64,000 bases of DNA from Aliivibrio fischeri (GCF_009727955.1 NZ_WOBR01000004.1:435724-499723); one strand, 5' to 3'. Shown: positions 1 to 9,353, numbered from the stretch's first letter. Program-made: numbers and translations. Notes: generated by a model from the sequence alone, not told the origin.

Positions 1-14
1 GGGGGGGGGGGGGG
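1..14. other. Poly-G run at window edge
   Basis: The window starts with 14 consecutive G residues, unlike anything else in this AT-rich sequence. It is most simply a contig end or sequencing/assembly artefact rather than biology. Reads crossing this position would settle it. Confidence 0.6.
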
Positions 15-15
15 C

Positions 16-600
16 GTGGTGTCTACCGTGTTAATTAACCGACATTACAAAAAGAAAACGCTCGAAGAAATTCGCAAACGTCCCATCAGCGAGAAATTAT
101 ATGAAGAGATTAGCGACTAAAGCCATTTGTTCAGTGGGAGTTATACTGGGCGTTGTCTTTGGCATTGATTTCAATTTGGTTACCAGCAAGCATGGTTTAT
201 CGCATATCGCACCGAACACACCAAATTAATAAAACCCAATATTCAACTTTCAAACTAAGATATTGCGATCTATTTTGTAAGCGACACTTCTTCTGCGGAA
301 ACCATTGTAAACAACGCTATTAAAACTGAAGTTACCCAAGCACAATACGATGCGATGGCCACTTCATGATTTACGAAGGGTGGGCAGAACGGTATGGACT
401 GAATAAACTATGAAAAAGATAAGCACGATCAAGCCTATATTAATACTTATTAGGAAATGAAGAAGAAAGAAGCCCTAAATACCTACCATCAATGGTTAAA
501 TAATTGCTGTTACTGCTGTCTTAGTGCTGATCTAGTTGTTTAAGAGATCGTTTAAAAGATCATTAAAATCAAATCGAAAGTTCAATTCTCATTGTTAATT
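16..600 (+). pseudogene. Degraded reading frames, unrecognised
   Basis: An open frame entering from the edge runs to a stop at 118-120, with a Lys/Glu-rich C-terminus. It overlaps a 42-codon frame at 101-229 with a hydrophobic N-terminal stretch (VGVILGVVFGI). Beyond 229 the plus strand still reads as protein-like sequence but is broken by several in-frame stops. A hydrophobic segment followed by a basic tail near 500-580 resembles a membrane-protein C-terminus. I do not recognise the family. The pattern fits a decayed small membrane-protein or phage-type gene cluster, but chance cannot be excluded. Confidence 0.3.
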
Positions 601-786
601 ACAGAGGGTAGTAAAATCATGGAAAATTTAGCCAAAAATGAGCATATTTATGAAAATTTATTGAAATGCGCACATTCAGTACCACACCAAGTTGGACAAG
701 GAAAAAAGAGGGAGAGAGAAGCATTACTTAACTTGTAGTTGCATGCGCACCTAACGGGTGTGGTTGAGTATAGGTATATTAAAAAA

Positions 787-2309
787 CTAATTCCCTAAAC
801 TTAAAGAAGGCATTAATGGGTTTATACGTTTACAACCATCATGCAAGCATAAGATTTGCATTAACTCTCTAAATGGAAGAAGAGCTTCTTCAATGATACT
901 TTCACGAATGATAAGGTTTTTATCATCATCCTTTGTTACAAAAGCCGTTAGGTTTTGTTCTAGTATTAAGAAGTCTTCGTGTAAGTCAATTCGCTGTGCT
1001 AAGTCATCAAAAATATCACGGTAAGAAATGATGCTATTTTGTGGCTTACTGTCTATTATTTCAGTTAAATAGCTGAGAGTTAAAATATGCCAAGAATTAA
1101 ACATCCACAAACATGAATATTCTTTTTTATAGCGCAGAACATATGAAAGCTTAGGATAAACTTGAGATGATAATTTATTTTTTTCATCCAATTAGACCAA
1201 GTTTGATAGTCTTTTTTATATAAATTGTCTGTATTTAATAAAAACCAATTCACATTACGTTTGAGTTGTTTTTTTAATTTGCATCTGTTTATGAATTGTT
1301 TTTTTGTATGTTCAATTCTTCTTGCAAGTCTTGGGTATTTTAACCAACTCCAAGTAGCTTGCTCATTTTCATTTATGGAAGGAGTTTGAATAATTGCACT
1401 TCCACCAAGTTTCGCAATATCATCGGGGATTTGGTTTCGTTCTAGGAGGAATGCTATCCATATAATGTGTTCGTTTAAATTCCCCTTAAGCAATGAATAC
1501 TCTTGGGTTGATGCTACTTCAAAGACTTCAGTTAATTGAATTTCTTTCTGAGTAAAAACAGATACATTTTCACTATACTGAGTCCCTCCTATTTTATGTT
1601 TAAAGTATTGAGTAAGGTCAGGAAGGGTGATTCGTTTGTCGAACATTAGTTTTGTCATTGATAATTTAGCACTGCGCTGCCGTTTTTGGTGAATACGAAC
1701 TTTTTCTTTTGCTAAAAATACATTATGGTTCTGAATTAGCTCATCTCGGCACCATTCGTAAAGCCAAGTACTTTCGACGGCATACTCATTTAAGTCTTTT
1801 ATCGCTTCATCAATATCTTTCGATAGATACGAACTCAAATCATATTCAATAGAGGCTATTTTGTTCTGTTGATAGTAAGCAGTTTTATCGTGCTCATTTT
1901 TATGCGTGACGCAAATTTCTATAGCAATAGTACCAATCTCAGTTTCAATAGTAACGTCTGCATAATAACGATCAATTTTAGTTTCTAATTGAGCTGAAAG
2001 AACTTTTAAATTTATCGCTTTGTTAGTAAGGAACTCATCTTTATATAGGAATGATACTTCTGGAAGTGTTATATATTCTGCGTTTAAAAAATGGTGTTGC
2101 GCAGCTAAATGAAGCTGAGTCATTAAGCAATTTCGATTTTCATCCTTAGAGTAGTGAGAAAAATGATTGCTACGACTGGATGAGCAATTATTTTTAGCAA
2201 CAAGAGCGTCATTACATCCGAAACAGAAGCAATTGCATTTCAATCCATTAGCAACAGAATCGATATGTTCAAGCTTGTTTGTATCTTTACTTAATGCATA
2301 AGTTAGCAT
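787..2309 (-). pseudogene. CoiA-like competence/nuclease family protein, frameshifted
   Basis: The frame starting at 2309 encodes a Cys-rich N-terminus (CNCFCFGCNDALVAK, a probable zinc finger). A nuclease-like block follows, with acidic residues in YYADVTIETEIGTIAIEICVT then HK, as in the CoiA/PD-(D/E)XK superfamily. In this frame translation wanders into unrelated sequence after W-S-N-W-M-K-K. The correct continuation (E-K-N-K-L-S-S-Q-V...) lies in the next frame and runs to a stop at 787. Adding one base to the T7 run at 1178-1184 (A7 on the coding strand) restores a single frame of about 500 codons, the size expected for CoiA-family proteins. CoiA is linked to DNA uptake and recombination in competent bacteria; a role here is unproven. 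Either a recent null mutation or a homopolymer sequencing error explains the break. No neighbour forms an obvious operon with it. Confidence 0.65.
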
Positions 2310-2571
2310 CGTAGATATTAATCCTAAAAGTTCGATTTAGTTAATTTATACCATAAGATAAGAGCGCTGTAGTTTTCATTGTAAAATAGTGGATCTTTAT
2401 TTATTAGGTGCTTCTAGAACTTTAATGCTTACTTATGGGCGACATCCCGAGGAATGAAAATTTTCGGGCTCAATGATCAACACCGATAGTTTAATACTCT
2501 ATTTTGAGTTGGCGTGATGCGTAACGCTTATTGAATGTGGGCAAAGTTTTTAGCTCTACCAACCCTAATTA
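2310..2571. other. Intergenic stretch, no gene seen
   Basis: Between the CoiA-like gene and the DUF3307 remnant I see no convincing reading frame, RNA or terminator. It belongs to the same degraded accessory strip. Confidence 0.5.
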
Positions 2572-2619
2572 TTAGCCAAAAATGGCTAAATCTAAGTTAT
2601 TAGTTAAAAATGGCTAAAT
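2572..2619 (+). repeat. Tandem near-identical 20-bp repeats with palindromic arms
   Basis: Two 20-bp copies, at 2572-2591 (TTAGCCAAAAATGGCTAAAT) and 2600-2619, differ at two bases and are offset by 28 bp. In the first copy TTAGCC and GGCTAA form a perfect inverted repeat around AAAAAT. Each copy contains ATGGCTAAAT, and the second supplies the start of the DUF3307 remnant. They may be an operator pair, or a duplicated 5' end left by the deletion that damaged this gene. Confidence 0.5.
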
Positions 2620-2864
2620 TTGCACTTTCATGTAAACCGTTCTTGCTGATGCATATTATCTGCGATTTCTATCTACAACCAAAGCAATGGGTAGAATCAA
2701 AGAAAGAATCCACCTACCGCTCACCTGAGTTATATCTTCATTCTCTATTACACGGCATCGCATTATTAGTTCCTGTATTAATATTAGATATTGATTGGTT
2801 CAATGTTATCTGTGGTTATCACTACATTGCTCGGAACCTTAATATCACTTGGTTTAGATGTTAA
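2610..2864 (+). pseudogene. DUF3307 family membrane protein, truncated remnant
   Basis: The first ~50 residues match the start of DUF3307 proteins: a hydrophobic segment with LMHIICDFYLQPKQW, then a Ser/Tyr/Leu/His-rich part (ELYLHSLLHG) and a second hydrophobic segment. Family members are usually over 200 residues, whereas this frame is 84. Its last ~20 residues look out of frame. The shifted frame at ~2811-2877 instead reads a hydrophobic C-terminus (LSVVITTLLGTLISLGLD). An internal deletion plus frameshift therefore seems likely. DUF3307 genes often pair with satD-type regulators, and none is intact here. Function of the family is unknown. Confidence 0.6.
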
Positions 2865-3061
2865 AATTAAGTGATTAGAAAGATAGGGTGTAATTGATTC
2901 TGTGTAACTGCAGTTTAGTTCATTTACATTGTTTGAATTGTGAACAAAATCTCATTGAAAATATTCGCCAAAGTCATCGATTTAATTCTTTATTTGATTC
3001 ATTTTATTCGGAGTATTATTCGATTGCTCCAAAACAATAACTCAATATAAGGGTAACAATA

Positions 3062-3634
3062 ATGAAAAAAATAATATCATCTCTTAGTTTTGCTTTAGTT
3101 CTTATCTCTACACCTTCTTTTGCTGCCGATAACTACCTTTTAGAGCCAGAACTATCCTCTGTTAGCTTTACTACAATCAAAAATCAATTTGTTGTAGAGC
3201 CAGCGACGATAAACACGTTATCTGGCGAACTAAACAAGAGCGGTGAATTTAGCATCGATGTCGATCTTAAAGGGATAAGCACTGGCATTCCTATTCGAGA
3301 TAATCGATTAAATGAGCTGTTCTTTGAATCGATGAAATACCCAGAGGTGGAAGTCAGCGGTAACGTTGATTTGTCAGCATTATCTAATGGCCCTAAAAAG
3401 CTAGTGATCCCTGCGAAAGTAACGTTATATGGAAAAACCAAATCGATAAATTTTCCTGTGGTGGTGTTAGAAGAGGGGAATCATATAATGGTTAGTTCTT
3501 CTTCTGCAGTCATTATAGGGGCTTCTGATTTTGGGATCCCAAGTGAAAACTTAACTAAACTTGCAGCAACAGTTGGTGGGATCAAAATTTCAGACAGAGT
3601 ACCAGTGTCGTTAACATTAGTATTTAAAAAATAA
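3062..3634 (+). CDS. YceI family periplasmic protein
   Basis: The 190-residue product has a clear Sec signal peptide (basic start, hydrophobic core, SFAAD cleavage region near residue 22). The YceI lipocalin-like domain follows: the opening YLLEPELSSVSFTT corresponds to the family's Y-x-(I/L)-D-x-x-H-S-x-(I/V)-x-F region. A later IRDNRLNELFFESMKYPEVEV matches the conserved R-D-x-H-L-x-x-x-x-F-(F/L)-(D/E)-x-x-x-(Y/F)-P block, except that the usual His positions are replaced. YceI proteins bind isoprenoid-type lipids in the periplasm, so ligand binding may differ here. The start is supported by AAGGGT 8 bases upstream. The gene is followed directly by a strong terminator, so it is probably monocistronic. 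Confidence 0.85.
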   Translation: MKKIISSLSFALVLISTPSFAADNYLLEPELSSVSFTTIKNQFVVEPATINTLSGELNKSGEFSIDVDLKGISTGIPIRDNRLNELFFESMKYPEVEVSGNVDLSALSNGPKKLVIPAKVTLYGKTKSINFPVVVLEEGNHIMVSSSSAVIIGASDFGIPSENLTKLAATVGGIKISDRVPVSLTLVFKK

Positions 3635-3652
3635 ACATCCATTAACATTTAT

Positions 3653-3678
3653 AAAGGCTTGGCGAAATCCAAGCCTTT
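3653..3678 (+). terminator. Rho-independent terminator after the YceI gene
   Basis: The 10-bp perfect stem AAAGGCTTGG / CCAAGCCTTT encloses a 6-base loop and is followed by a T-rich tract. It lies 19 bases after the stop codon. Confidence 0.85.
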
Positions 3679-3926
3679 GTTGTTTTTGGGACATTGATAA
3701 TAAAACTCAGACGTGGATTTTGCCTGTTTTATAAGCAAGTTATTGTAATTTAAGCCATAGAAGGTGTTTTATCTTTAAAAATTGTGTCTTAAAAATGAAA
3801 ATTAGAAATAAATTGAAATATTTAAGTGTCTAATTTGTTAACCATCACCTATATTTATTCTCAATGAAACTTGGTTCGTATAAAAAATTAATACTGAAAT
3901 CAAGACATAACAACATAGGAATAATT

Positions 3927-4613
3927 ATGAATAAATATATGGCAGAGTTTATCGGTACATTTTGGCTTGTACTGGGTGGTTGTGGTAGTGCAGTACTGGC
4001 GGCAGCGTTTCCTGAACTAGGTATCGGGTTTGTTGGTGTATCACTGGCGTTTGGTCTAACGGTATTAACCATGGCGTTTGCCATTGGTCACATTTCAGGT
4101 TGTCACTTAAACCCTGCAGTATCAGTTGGTTTATGGGTAGGTGGTCGATTTGATGCTAAAGATTTAGTTCCATACATCGTATCTCAAGTTCTTGGTGGTA
4201 TTGCGGCAGGTGGTATTTTATACCTAATCGCAAGCGGTCAAGCAGGTTTTGATCTAGCTGGTGGTTTTGCATCAAATGGTTTTGGTGAACACTCTCCAGG
4301 TGGTTACACAATGACAGCTGCACTTATTACAGAAGTAGTACTAACGGCAATGTTCTTAATTGTGATCATGGGTGCAACAGATAGCCGTGCTCCAGCAGGT
4401 TTTGCTCCAATTGCAATTGGTCTGTGTTTAACACTTATCCACCTTATCAGTATCCCTGTAACAAATACATCAGTTAACCCGGCTCGTAGTACAGCAGTAG
4501 CGGTTTATGTTGGTGATTGGGCAACGTCGCAACTTTGGTTGTTCTGGGTTGCTCCGATTGTAGGTGCGGTAATTGGTGCACTTATCTATAAAGTAATGGC
4601 GAAAGAATCATAA
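3927..4613 (+). CDS. aqpZ: Aquaporin Z (water channel)
   Basis: This 228-residue MIP-family channel has both signature half-helix motifs, HLNPAVS near residue 62 and VNPARS near 183, and six hydrophobic spans. Its start ([20 protein letters not shown]) is typical of bacterial AqpZ. The Arg after the second NPA and the narrow-pore residues favour a water-selective aquaporin over a glycerol facilitator. The frame is open from 3864, but ATG 3927 is preceded by AGGA at the right distance and gives the family's usual N-terminus, so it is preferred. The gene stands alone with its own terminator. It mediates rapid osmotic water flow across the inner membrane. Confidence 0.93.
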   Translation: MNKYMAEFIGTFWLVLGGCGSAVLAAAFPELGIGFVGVSLAFGLTVLTMAFAIGHISGCHLNPAVSVGLWVGGRFDAKDLVPYIVSQVLGGIAAGGILYLIASGQAGFDLAGGFASNGFGEHSPGGYTMTAALITEVVLTAMFLIVIMGATDSRAPAGFAPIAIGLCLTLIHLISIPVTNTSVNPARSTAVAVYVGDWATSQLWLFWVAPIVGAVIGALIYKVMAKES

Positions 4614-4640
4614 TCGCTGTTTCATTATAAACACATACAA

Positions 4641-4670
4641 AAATGCCGATGATTAACGTCATCGGCATTT
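4641..4670 (+). terminator. Terminator downstream of aqpZ
   Basis: The 12-bp perfect stem AAATGCCGATGA / TCATCGGCATTT has a 6-base loop followed by TTATTTTT. It sits between convergent genes and may work in both directions. Confidence 0.85.
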
Positions 4671-4676
4671 TTATTT

Positions 4677-4847
4677 TTACTTCTGGTTCATCTTTTCCAT
4701 TTCTGCTAAATCATACTGCCTGATATCGATTTTTGCGTAATCGTTGCAGTGTTCACAGGCGTAATATTTTGCACCGTCGCAGTATTGATGTTGCAGAACC
4801 ATCGCTGGCTTTCTACACCAGTCACAATAACCTTCTAAATTAAACAT
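4677..4847 (-). CDS. Small zinc-ribbon-like protein (56 aa)
   Basis: This short frame on the minus strand encodes 56 residues with two Cys pairs (CDWC at residues 8-11 and CEHC near 33-36) plus an additional Cys between them. The arrangement suggests a single zinc ribbon. The tail is Glu/Met/Lys-rich. It sits between the aqpZ terminator and the Sel1/J-domain gene. No family assignment is possible by eye; small zinc-ribbon proteins of this type are common in Vibrionaceae. The regular codon use and Cys spacing make it more likely real than chance. Confidence 0.6.
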   Translation of the reverse strand: MFNLEGYCDWCRKPAMVLQHQYCDGAKYYACEHCNDYAKIDIRQYDLAEMEKMNQK

Positions 4848-4983
4848 AAGACTTCTTTCTCTTTATTCTATTAAGATTTATACGTTAAATTATTGTTGTT
4901 ACATTTTGATAACATATAAAAGTGGTGCGAAGTATACCGAACAAGAATGATATGTAAAGTCTAAGTCTCGTATTCCGTGTACG

Positions 4984-5970
4984 TTATCGTTTAATTGAAT
5001 TATAAGCCTTATTAATTTCAGCAAGCATCACACCATCAGCACCGTGGTCAGGGTGGTGGAGTTGAGCCAGTTTTCTATATTGTTTTTTAATTTCGCTGCT
5101 TTCACTTGCAACAGTCACCCCTAATAATTGATGAGGTGTAAACTGTGAAAGTGGTTTCTTACCATCTAACTCAATAGTTAGTCTTTTAATGGTGGCTTCT
5201 TGAGCATCCGCACGGATCTTTAATTTGTCATTACTGTCTTGCAGCTGCTTCATTTTTTCATTTTGTAATGATTTAGCGAAACTGGTTTTAAGTGGGTCGT
5301 CATTTTTAGTTCGCTTCATGGTTTGTTTAAGACGTAAAACCAAGAAGACTAACACCACAATCATAATGGCGATTAACAGGTAGCTGCCAAGAGTAATTAG
5401 AGCCGTTGGTTTTTCCATTTGAGTAATGATGATGGTTTTTGGCTCTGGCTCGACAACTTTCGGCTCTTCTGGCTGTTGAGTTGATTTCAGTTGTTCTTCT
5501 TTTTGTTGCATCTTAATCTCTTGAAGTACACGTTCATAACCAAGCATAGCTTCGCCATGACCATTATGAGACGCAATTTGGTACCACAAAGACGCGTTAT
5601 ATAAATCAACAGAACCAGAAAGGCCGTATTCGTAAATCTCACCTAAATAGAATTGTGAAGGTGGGTGGTTTTGTGTTGCAGCTCGCGTAAACCAATAAAT
5701 GGCTTGTTTAATGTCCTGAGCAACCCCGTAACCATTTTTGTAAATTTGTCCAAGGTTAAACTGTGCAGAGGTAAGGTCTTGCATCGCTGCTTGTTTATAC
5801 CACTGGATAGAATAATCGATATTCTTAGGGCGATTAGTACCTGATTCGTATTCCATTGCTAATTTTAATTGAGCACGAGCATCACCAGATTCTGCTTTAT
5901 CTTCAAGAGAATCAGCATGAACGGCGAAACTAAAAAGTAGAACAACAGCAAGTAAAACAGAACGGATCAT
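4984..5970 (-). CDS. Sel1-repeat, membrane-anchored J-domain protein
   Basis: The 328-residue product begins with a signal peptide (cleavage near AVHAD, residue 19). About four Sel1-type repeats follow (residues ~25-150; e.g. AQFNLGQIYKNGYGV, SQFYLGEIYEYGL), then a Glu/Pro/Lys-rich linker and one transmembrane helix at ~195-215. A coiled coil leads to a C-terminal J domain at ~275-328 with the HPD motif (HHPDHG). The predicted topology puts the Sel1 repeats in the periplasm and the J domain in the cytoplasm, where it could recruit DnaK. The client is unknown. Sel1 repeats often scaffold envelope complexes. The gene appears monocistronic. Confidence 0.85.
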   Translation of the reverse strand: MIRSVLLAVVLLFSFAVHADSLEDKAESGDARAQLKLAMEYESGTNRPKNIDYSIQWYKQAAMQDLTSAQFNLGQIYKNGYGVAQDIKQAIYWFTRAATQNHPPSQFYLGEIYEYGLSGSVDLYNASLWYQIASHNGHGEAMLGYERVLQEIKMQQKEEQLKSTQQPEEPKVVEPEPKTIIITQMEKPTALITLGSYLLIAIMIVVLVFLVLRLKQTMKRTKNDDPLKTSFAKSLQNEKMKQLQDSNDKLKIRADAQEATIKRLTIELDGKKPLSQFTPHQLLGVTVASESSEIKKQYRKLAQLHHPDHGADGVMLAEINKAYNSIKR

Positions 5971-6088
5971 AAATATAAAATTATTAACAATAAAAAGGCG
6001 GCGACAGTGTAGCGAGAGGGAGATAGAAAAGTAAAGATAAAAGGAGAGATAAGAAGAGATGTAACGATGAATTTGCAGATTTACAAAA

Positions 6089-6110
6089 AAGCAGCCAATC
6101 TCAGCTGCTT
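6089..6110 (-). terminator. Terminator of the amidohydrolase gene
   Basis: AAGCAGC / GCTGCTT encloses an 8-base loop. On the minus strand it is followed by a run of T, just past the amidohydrolase stop codon. Confidence 0.7.
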
Positions 6111-6126
6111 CTTTGTTGCTTTCTTT

Positions 6127-7812
6127 TTATAGTTGTTCGTTTATGTATATGGTTTTTCCATCTTTAATGGTTTCTAGAATTGGAATGTCTTTTATCTTCA
6201 TTGGGTCAATTTCAAGTAAGTTATCATCTAAGATCACCAAGTCGGCACGTTTTCCAACTTCAATAGAGCCTTTGCTTTTCTCTTCAAAATTTTGATACGC
6301 CGCATTAATGGTTATCGCTTCTAATGCTTGGTATGGCGTGATTTTATGATGTTCACCTAAGGTTTGATTACTGCGTGTTACACGATTTACCGCGCTCCAC
6401 ATATTGGTCATCATATCTGGAAATAACACAGGGGCGTCCATGTGAATCGTAAACATCAAATCATTTGAATTTGCCCAACCCATAGGTGAGATGTTAGATG
6501 CACGCCAAGGGCCTAACACCGAGTCACGATGCCAATCTCCCCAAAAGAAGGTATGAGCAGGGAAGAAAGAAGGGATCATCTCATTTTTCTTCATGCGTTT
6601 TATCTGATCTAAACGTGTGGTTTGAGCGTGGATTACTACGGTTCGGCGATCTTCTTTGCCGTATTTCGCATCAGCAAGTTCTACCGCATTTAATAAAATA
6701 TCTGCTGACGCATCACCATTACTATGACTTAGGATCTGAGCATTGACTTGATACGCTTTATCTACCCACTGATTCATTTCTTCTTGGGTTAACACTGGGT
6801 AGCCGTGGTAATCATAAGCGTGGCTGTGTGGTGGTTCAAAATAGGGAGTAGAAAGGTAAGCGGTTTTCCCTTGTGGAGAGCCATCACCTACCATTTTCAC
6901 TCCTGCTAACGTTAAGCCATTAATCGAAGATTTCATCGGCAATAATGTCATTGCTTCTTCTAAATCCACCCATTTTGCGTAAGCAAGTAGGTCAATTTTT
7001 AATAAGTCTTGCTCTGCCATGGTTTTCATTGCATTAAGTGCAGGAAGCGTTGCTAAGCCTTCTTGTGTGGTAGTAATGCCATAACCTGCGTATAAATCTT
7101 GAACTTTGCCAAAACGACGAATCGCATCTTCTTGCGTCATTTCAGGAAGGTTTCCTAAAATCGGGTAAATGGCAGATTCTTCTAATACGCCAGTGAGTTC
7201 GTCATTATTATCACGACGCAATACGCCACCATCAGGATTCGTACTTTGCTTGGTGAATCCAATGAAATCTAGCCCTTTGCTGTTACAACTCGCAAGGTGT
7301 CCTGATATATGCATTGCACAGAAAGGGTACTCTTTACTGAAAGAATCAAAGAATTGTTTAGTAGGGTGCTGCTTTTCTTTTAGCTCGGCATCGTCATAAC
7401 CAAAAGCAACATGAAGGCTGTTTTTATCAAGATTTGGTTGGCTAAAATAGGCTGTCATTATTTGTTCAATATCATCAAACGAGTTCACCTCTCCCATTGG
7501 TGCAGGGTAAAGGAACGGGCTTTCAATTAAAGGCAGATATTGAGCAAAATGACCGTGACTGTCGATAAACCCTGGTGCAAGAGTTTTGCCTTTTAAATCT
7601 CTGATTTGGGTATTGGTGCCTTTTTTATTAAGGATCTCTTGGTTATTACCTACAGCGACAATGATGCCATCTTTTATTGCAATCGCTTCAGCGCGATCAG
7701 ATTCACCCGTCACGGTAATAACATCACCATTGGTAAAAATTAGATCGGGTGAAGCCAATACAAAAGGTGAAACAAGAAAGCCTGCTAATAAACTCAATGG
7801 GAACGTCTTCAT
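6127..7812 (-). CDS. Exported amidohydrolase, YtcJ-like (amidohydrolase family 3)
   Basis: The 561-residue product has a signal peptide (MKTFPLSLLAGFLVSPFVLAS). The amidohydrolase fold follows, with the metal-binding HxH in IDSHGHFAQ near residue 80. Later come a SHSNGD block, the IHAQTTR region, and the closing HKITPYQALEAITINAA...GSIEVGKRADLVILD typical of YtcJ/amidohydrolase-3 enzymes. Family members hydrolyse C-N bonds in N-acyl or cyclic amides; the substrate cannot be read from sequence. ATG 7812 is chosen over 7836 because GAGAGGA lies just upstream and it gives a clean signal peptide. A LysR regulator is divergent, 138 bp away, and probably controls it. Confidence 0.85.
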   Translation of the reverse strand: MKTFPLSLLAGFLVSPFVLASPDLIFTNGDVITVTGESDRAEAIAIKDGIIVAVGNNQEILNKKGTNTQIRDLKGKTLAPGFIDSHGHFAQYLPLIESPFLYPAPMGEVNSFDDIEQIMTAYFSQPNLDKNSLHVAFGYDDAELKEKQHPTKQFFDSFSKEYPFCAMHISGHLASCNSKGLDFIGFTKQSTNPDGGVLRRDNNDELTGVLEESAIYPILGNLPEMTQEDAIRRFGKVQDLYAGYGITTTQEGLATLPALNAMKTMAEQDLLKIDLLAYAKWVDLEEAMTLLPMKSSINGLTLAGVKMVGDGSPQGKTAYLSTPYFEPPHSHAYDYHGYPVLTQEEMNQWVDKAYQVNAQILSHSNGDASADILLNAVELADAKYGKEDRRTVVIHAQTTRLDQIKRMKKNEMIPSFFPAHTFFWGDWHRDSVLGPWRASNISPMGWANSNDLMFTIHMDAPVLFPDMMTNMWSAVNRVTRSNQTLGEHHKITPYQALEAITINAAYQNFEEKSKGSIEVGKRADLVILDDNLLEIDPMKIKDIPILETIKDGKTIYINEQL

Positions 7813-7950
7813 AATGTCCTCTCTGTTCGTAATCATAGTTATTTATGAACTGAATAGGATTTTTTCATGGAATACCAAAACAAAGAAATCGATTATGATA
7901 GGGTATGCCTAACAAGTTGGGTGGGCATATAACATCAAAGGAGTGATTGA

Positions 7951-8850
7951 ATGCATACATTAGAGCAAGTGAGCGCTTTTGTTGCCGTGTATGAACATGG
8001 CTCGTACAGCAGTGCAGCGCGAGAGCTTAAAAAATCCCGAACGACAGTGCGTGAACACGTAGTTACCTATGAAGATTTATTAGGGTATTCATTGTTTGTG
8101 ATAGAAGGCAGAAAAGCGATCCCCACAGAGAAAGCCGAGCAGCTGTATCATCGTGCTAAGTTAGTTGAAAAACAAAATCGCTCTTTGTTTGTGCAAAGCC
8201 AAGCCTTGTACGATTCTAACGTTCATACCATTACGATTTACTATGATGTGATCACGCCACTCAGTTTAATTACGCACATTGAAAACCGTGTGATGGATTA
8301 TAACTCAGACATCATTATTAATTGGAAGCACCGAACTCGGCAAGAAGCCATGGATAAACTCCAAGAAGGTGAATGTGATATTGCCATCATGCCGTATCGT
8401 GGACAGCTGTTTGCAGAGAAAGAAGTTACATGGAAAGCGATAAAACCCATCCAAGTTAGCTGTTATGCAAGCGTCAATTCACCTTTGGCATTAATTGATG
8501 ATTTAAGACTCGAAAATCTGATGCTAGAGACACAATACGTCACCGAGAACTTTGCGACCTTAAAACTGAATTTTGCCTCGATTCAAGTTTCCCCAAAAAT
8601 GCACATTGTCAGTAATAACGATCTGTTGTGTGAGTTAGTAAAACAGCATGGCTGGACAATTATGCCAAGGCATTACATGATGCCATACGTAGAGAGAGGC
8701 GAACTTATTGAGCTGAACTTAAAAGAGCTTGGTCACAACCTCTCTTTTGGTCTTAATGCTTTTTATTGTTATGGAAAACCAGATGCAGAAGTGTTTGGGC
8801 TTATTCTTGAGTGGATTGAGGAATGGAGTGAGGCGTTGGAGCGTTGTTGA
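7951..8850 (+). CDS. LysR-family transcriptional regulator
   Basis: The 299-residue product has the LysR N-terminal winged helix-turn-helix at ~1-60 (LEQVSAFVAVYEHGSYSSAARELKKSRTTVREHV). A periplasmic-binding-protein-like effector domain occupies ~90-295. AAGGAGTG precedes ATG 7951 at ideal spacing. It is transcribed divergently from the amidohydrolase at 7812, the usual arrangement for a LysR regulator and its target. The effector may be the amidohydrolase substrate or product; this is inference. Its 3' end almost touches the convergent CIA30 gene. Confidence 0.88.
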   Translation: MHTLEQVSAFVAVYEHGSYSSAARELKKSRTTVREHVVTYEDLLGYSLFVIEGRKAIPTEKAEQLYHRAKLVEKQNRSLFVQSQALYDSNVHTITIYYDVITPLSLITHIENRVMDYNSDIIINWKHRTRQEAMDKLQEGECDIAIMPYRGQLFAEKEVTWKAIKPIQVSCYASVNSPLALIDDLRLENLMLETQYVTENFATLKLNFASIQVSPKMHIVSNNDLLCELVKQHGWTIMPRHYMMPYVERGELIELNLKELGHNLSFGLNAFYCYGKPDAEVFGLILEWIEEWSEALERC

Positions 8851-8851
8851 G

Positions 8852-9352
8852 TTATTTAAATTGAATTTGAGTCAAACCTAGAGCGAAGGGTGATGTTTGT
8901 TTATTCGCAATGAGAAAGCCAACTTGCTTGATATCATTCGCCACGAGTTCAGGAGCGTGATTAAGTAATCGTCCTCTAAAAACAGCTTGAAAATTGTGTA
9001 AGTGAAATGTCTTTTTCTGCTCCTTTCCTTTAGTGGTGTCAAAATCGTGTTTGTATTGAATGCGATCACCATTCTTCCATGTGGTAAGTCTTAATTGATA
9101 GGTATGTCCATCACCCGTAAACATGAGTTCTATTGTGTTTACCTCTTTAGATAGAGATTCAATAGAACGTTTGATAGAGCTGAAACCACCATTGTTTTCT
9201 AATGATAATTCACCTTGAAATCGGCATGTATTTCCATCGTAATGAAGCTGACCACATGAAATACCACCCATTACGTTGTCATTTATGGCTAACCATTTTT
9301 GATGCTCGTTGGGCTGTGTAAAATCAATAATTTCAAGTTGTTGTCCATTCAT
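8852..9352 (-). CDS. CIA30-family protein (NDUFAF1-like)
   Basis: The 166-residue product matches the CIA30 galactose-binding-like domain: IIDFTQPNEHQKWLAINDNVMGGISCG at the N-terminus (the DVVMGG-type signature), then GFSSIKRSI, and a closing FALGLTQIQFK. The eukaryotic member NDUFAF1 assists complex I assembly, while bacterial homologues are uncharacterised. ATG 9352 is preferred over upstream GTG 9370 because AAGGAAAG ends 5 bases before it. That ribosome site lies inside the end of the upstream DUF3081 gene, whose stop is one base away, so the two are probably translationally coupled. Confidence 0.8.
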   Translation of the reverse strand: MNGQQLEIIDFTQPNEHQKWLAINDNVMGGISCGQLHYDGNTCRFQGELSLENNGGFSSIKRSIESLSKEVNTIELMFTGDGHTYQLRLTTWKNGDRIQYKHDFDTTKGKEQKKTFHLHNFQAVFRGRLLNHAPELVANDIKQVGFLIANKQTSPFALGLTQIQFK

Positions 9353-9353
9353 C

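Noticed and set aside
619-738. 39-codon frame with a fair ribosome site in the degraded left edge
   Set aside because: Composition is not clearly protein-like, it lies among broken frames, and no family or partner supports it.
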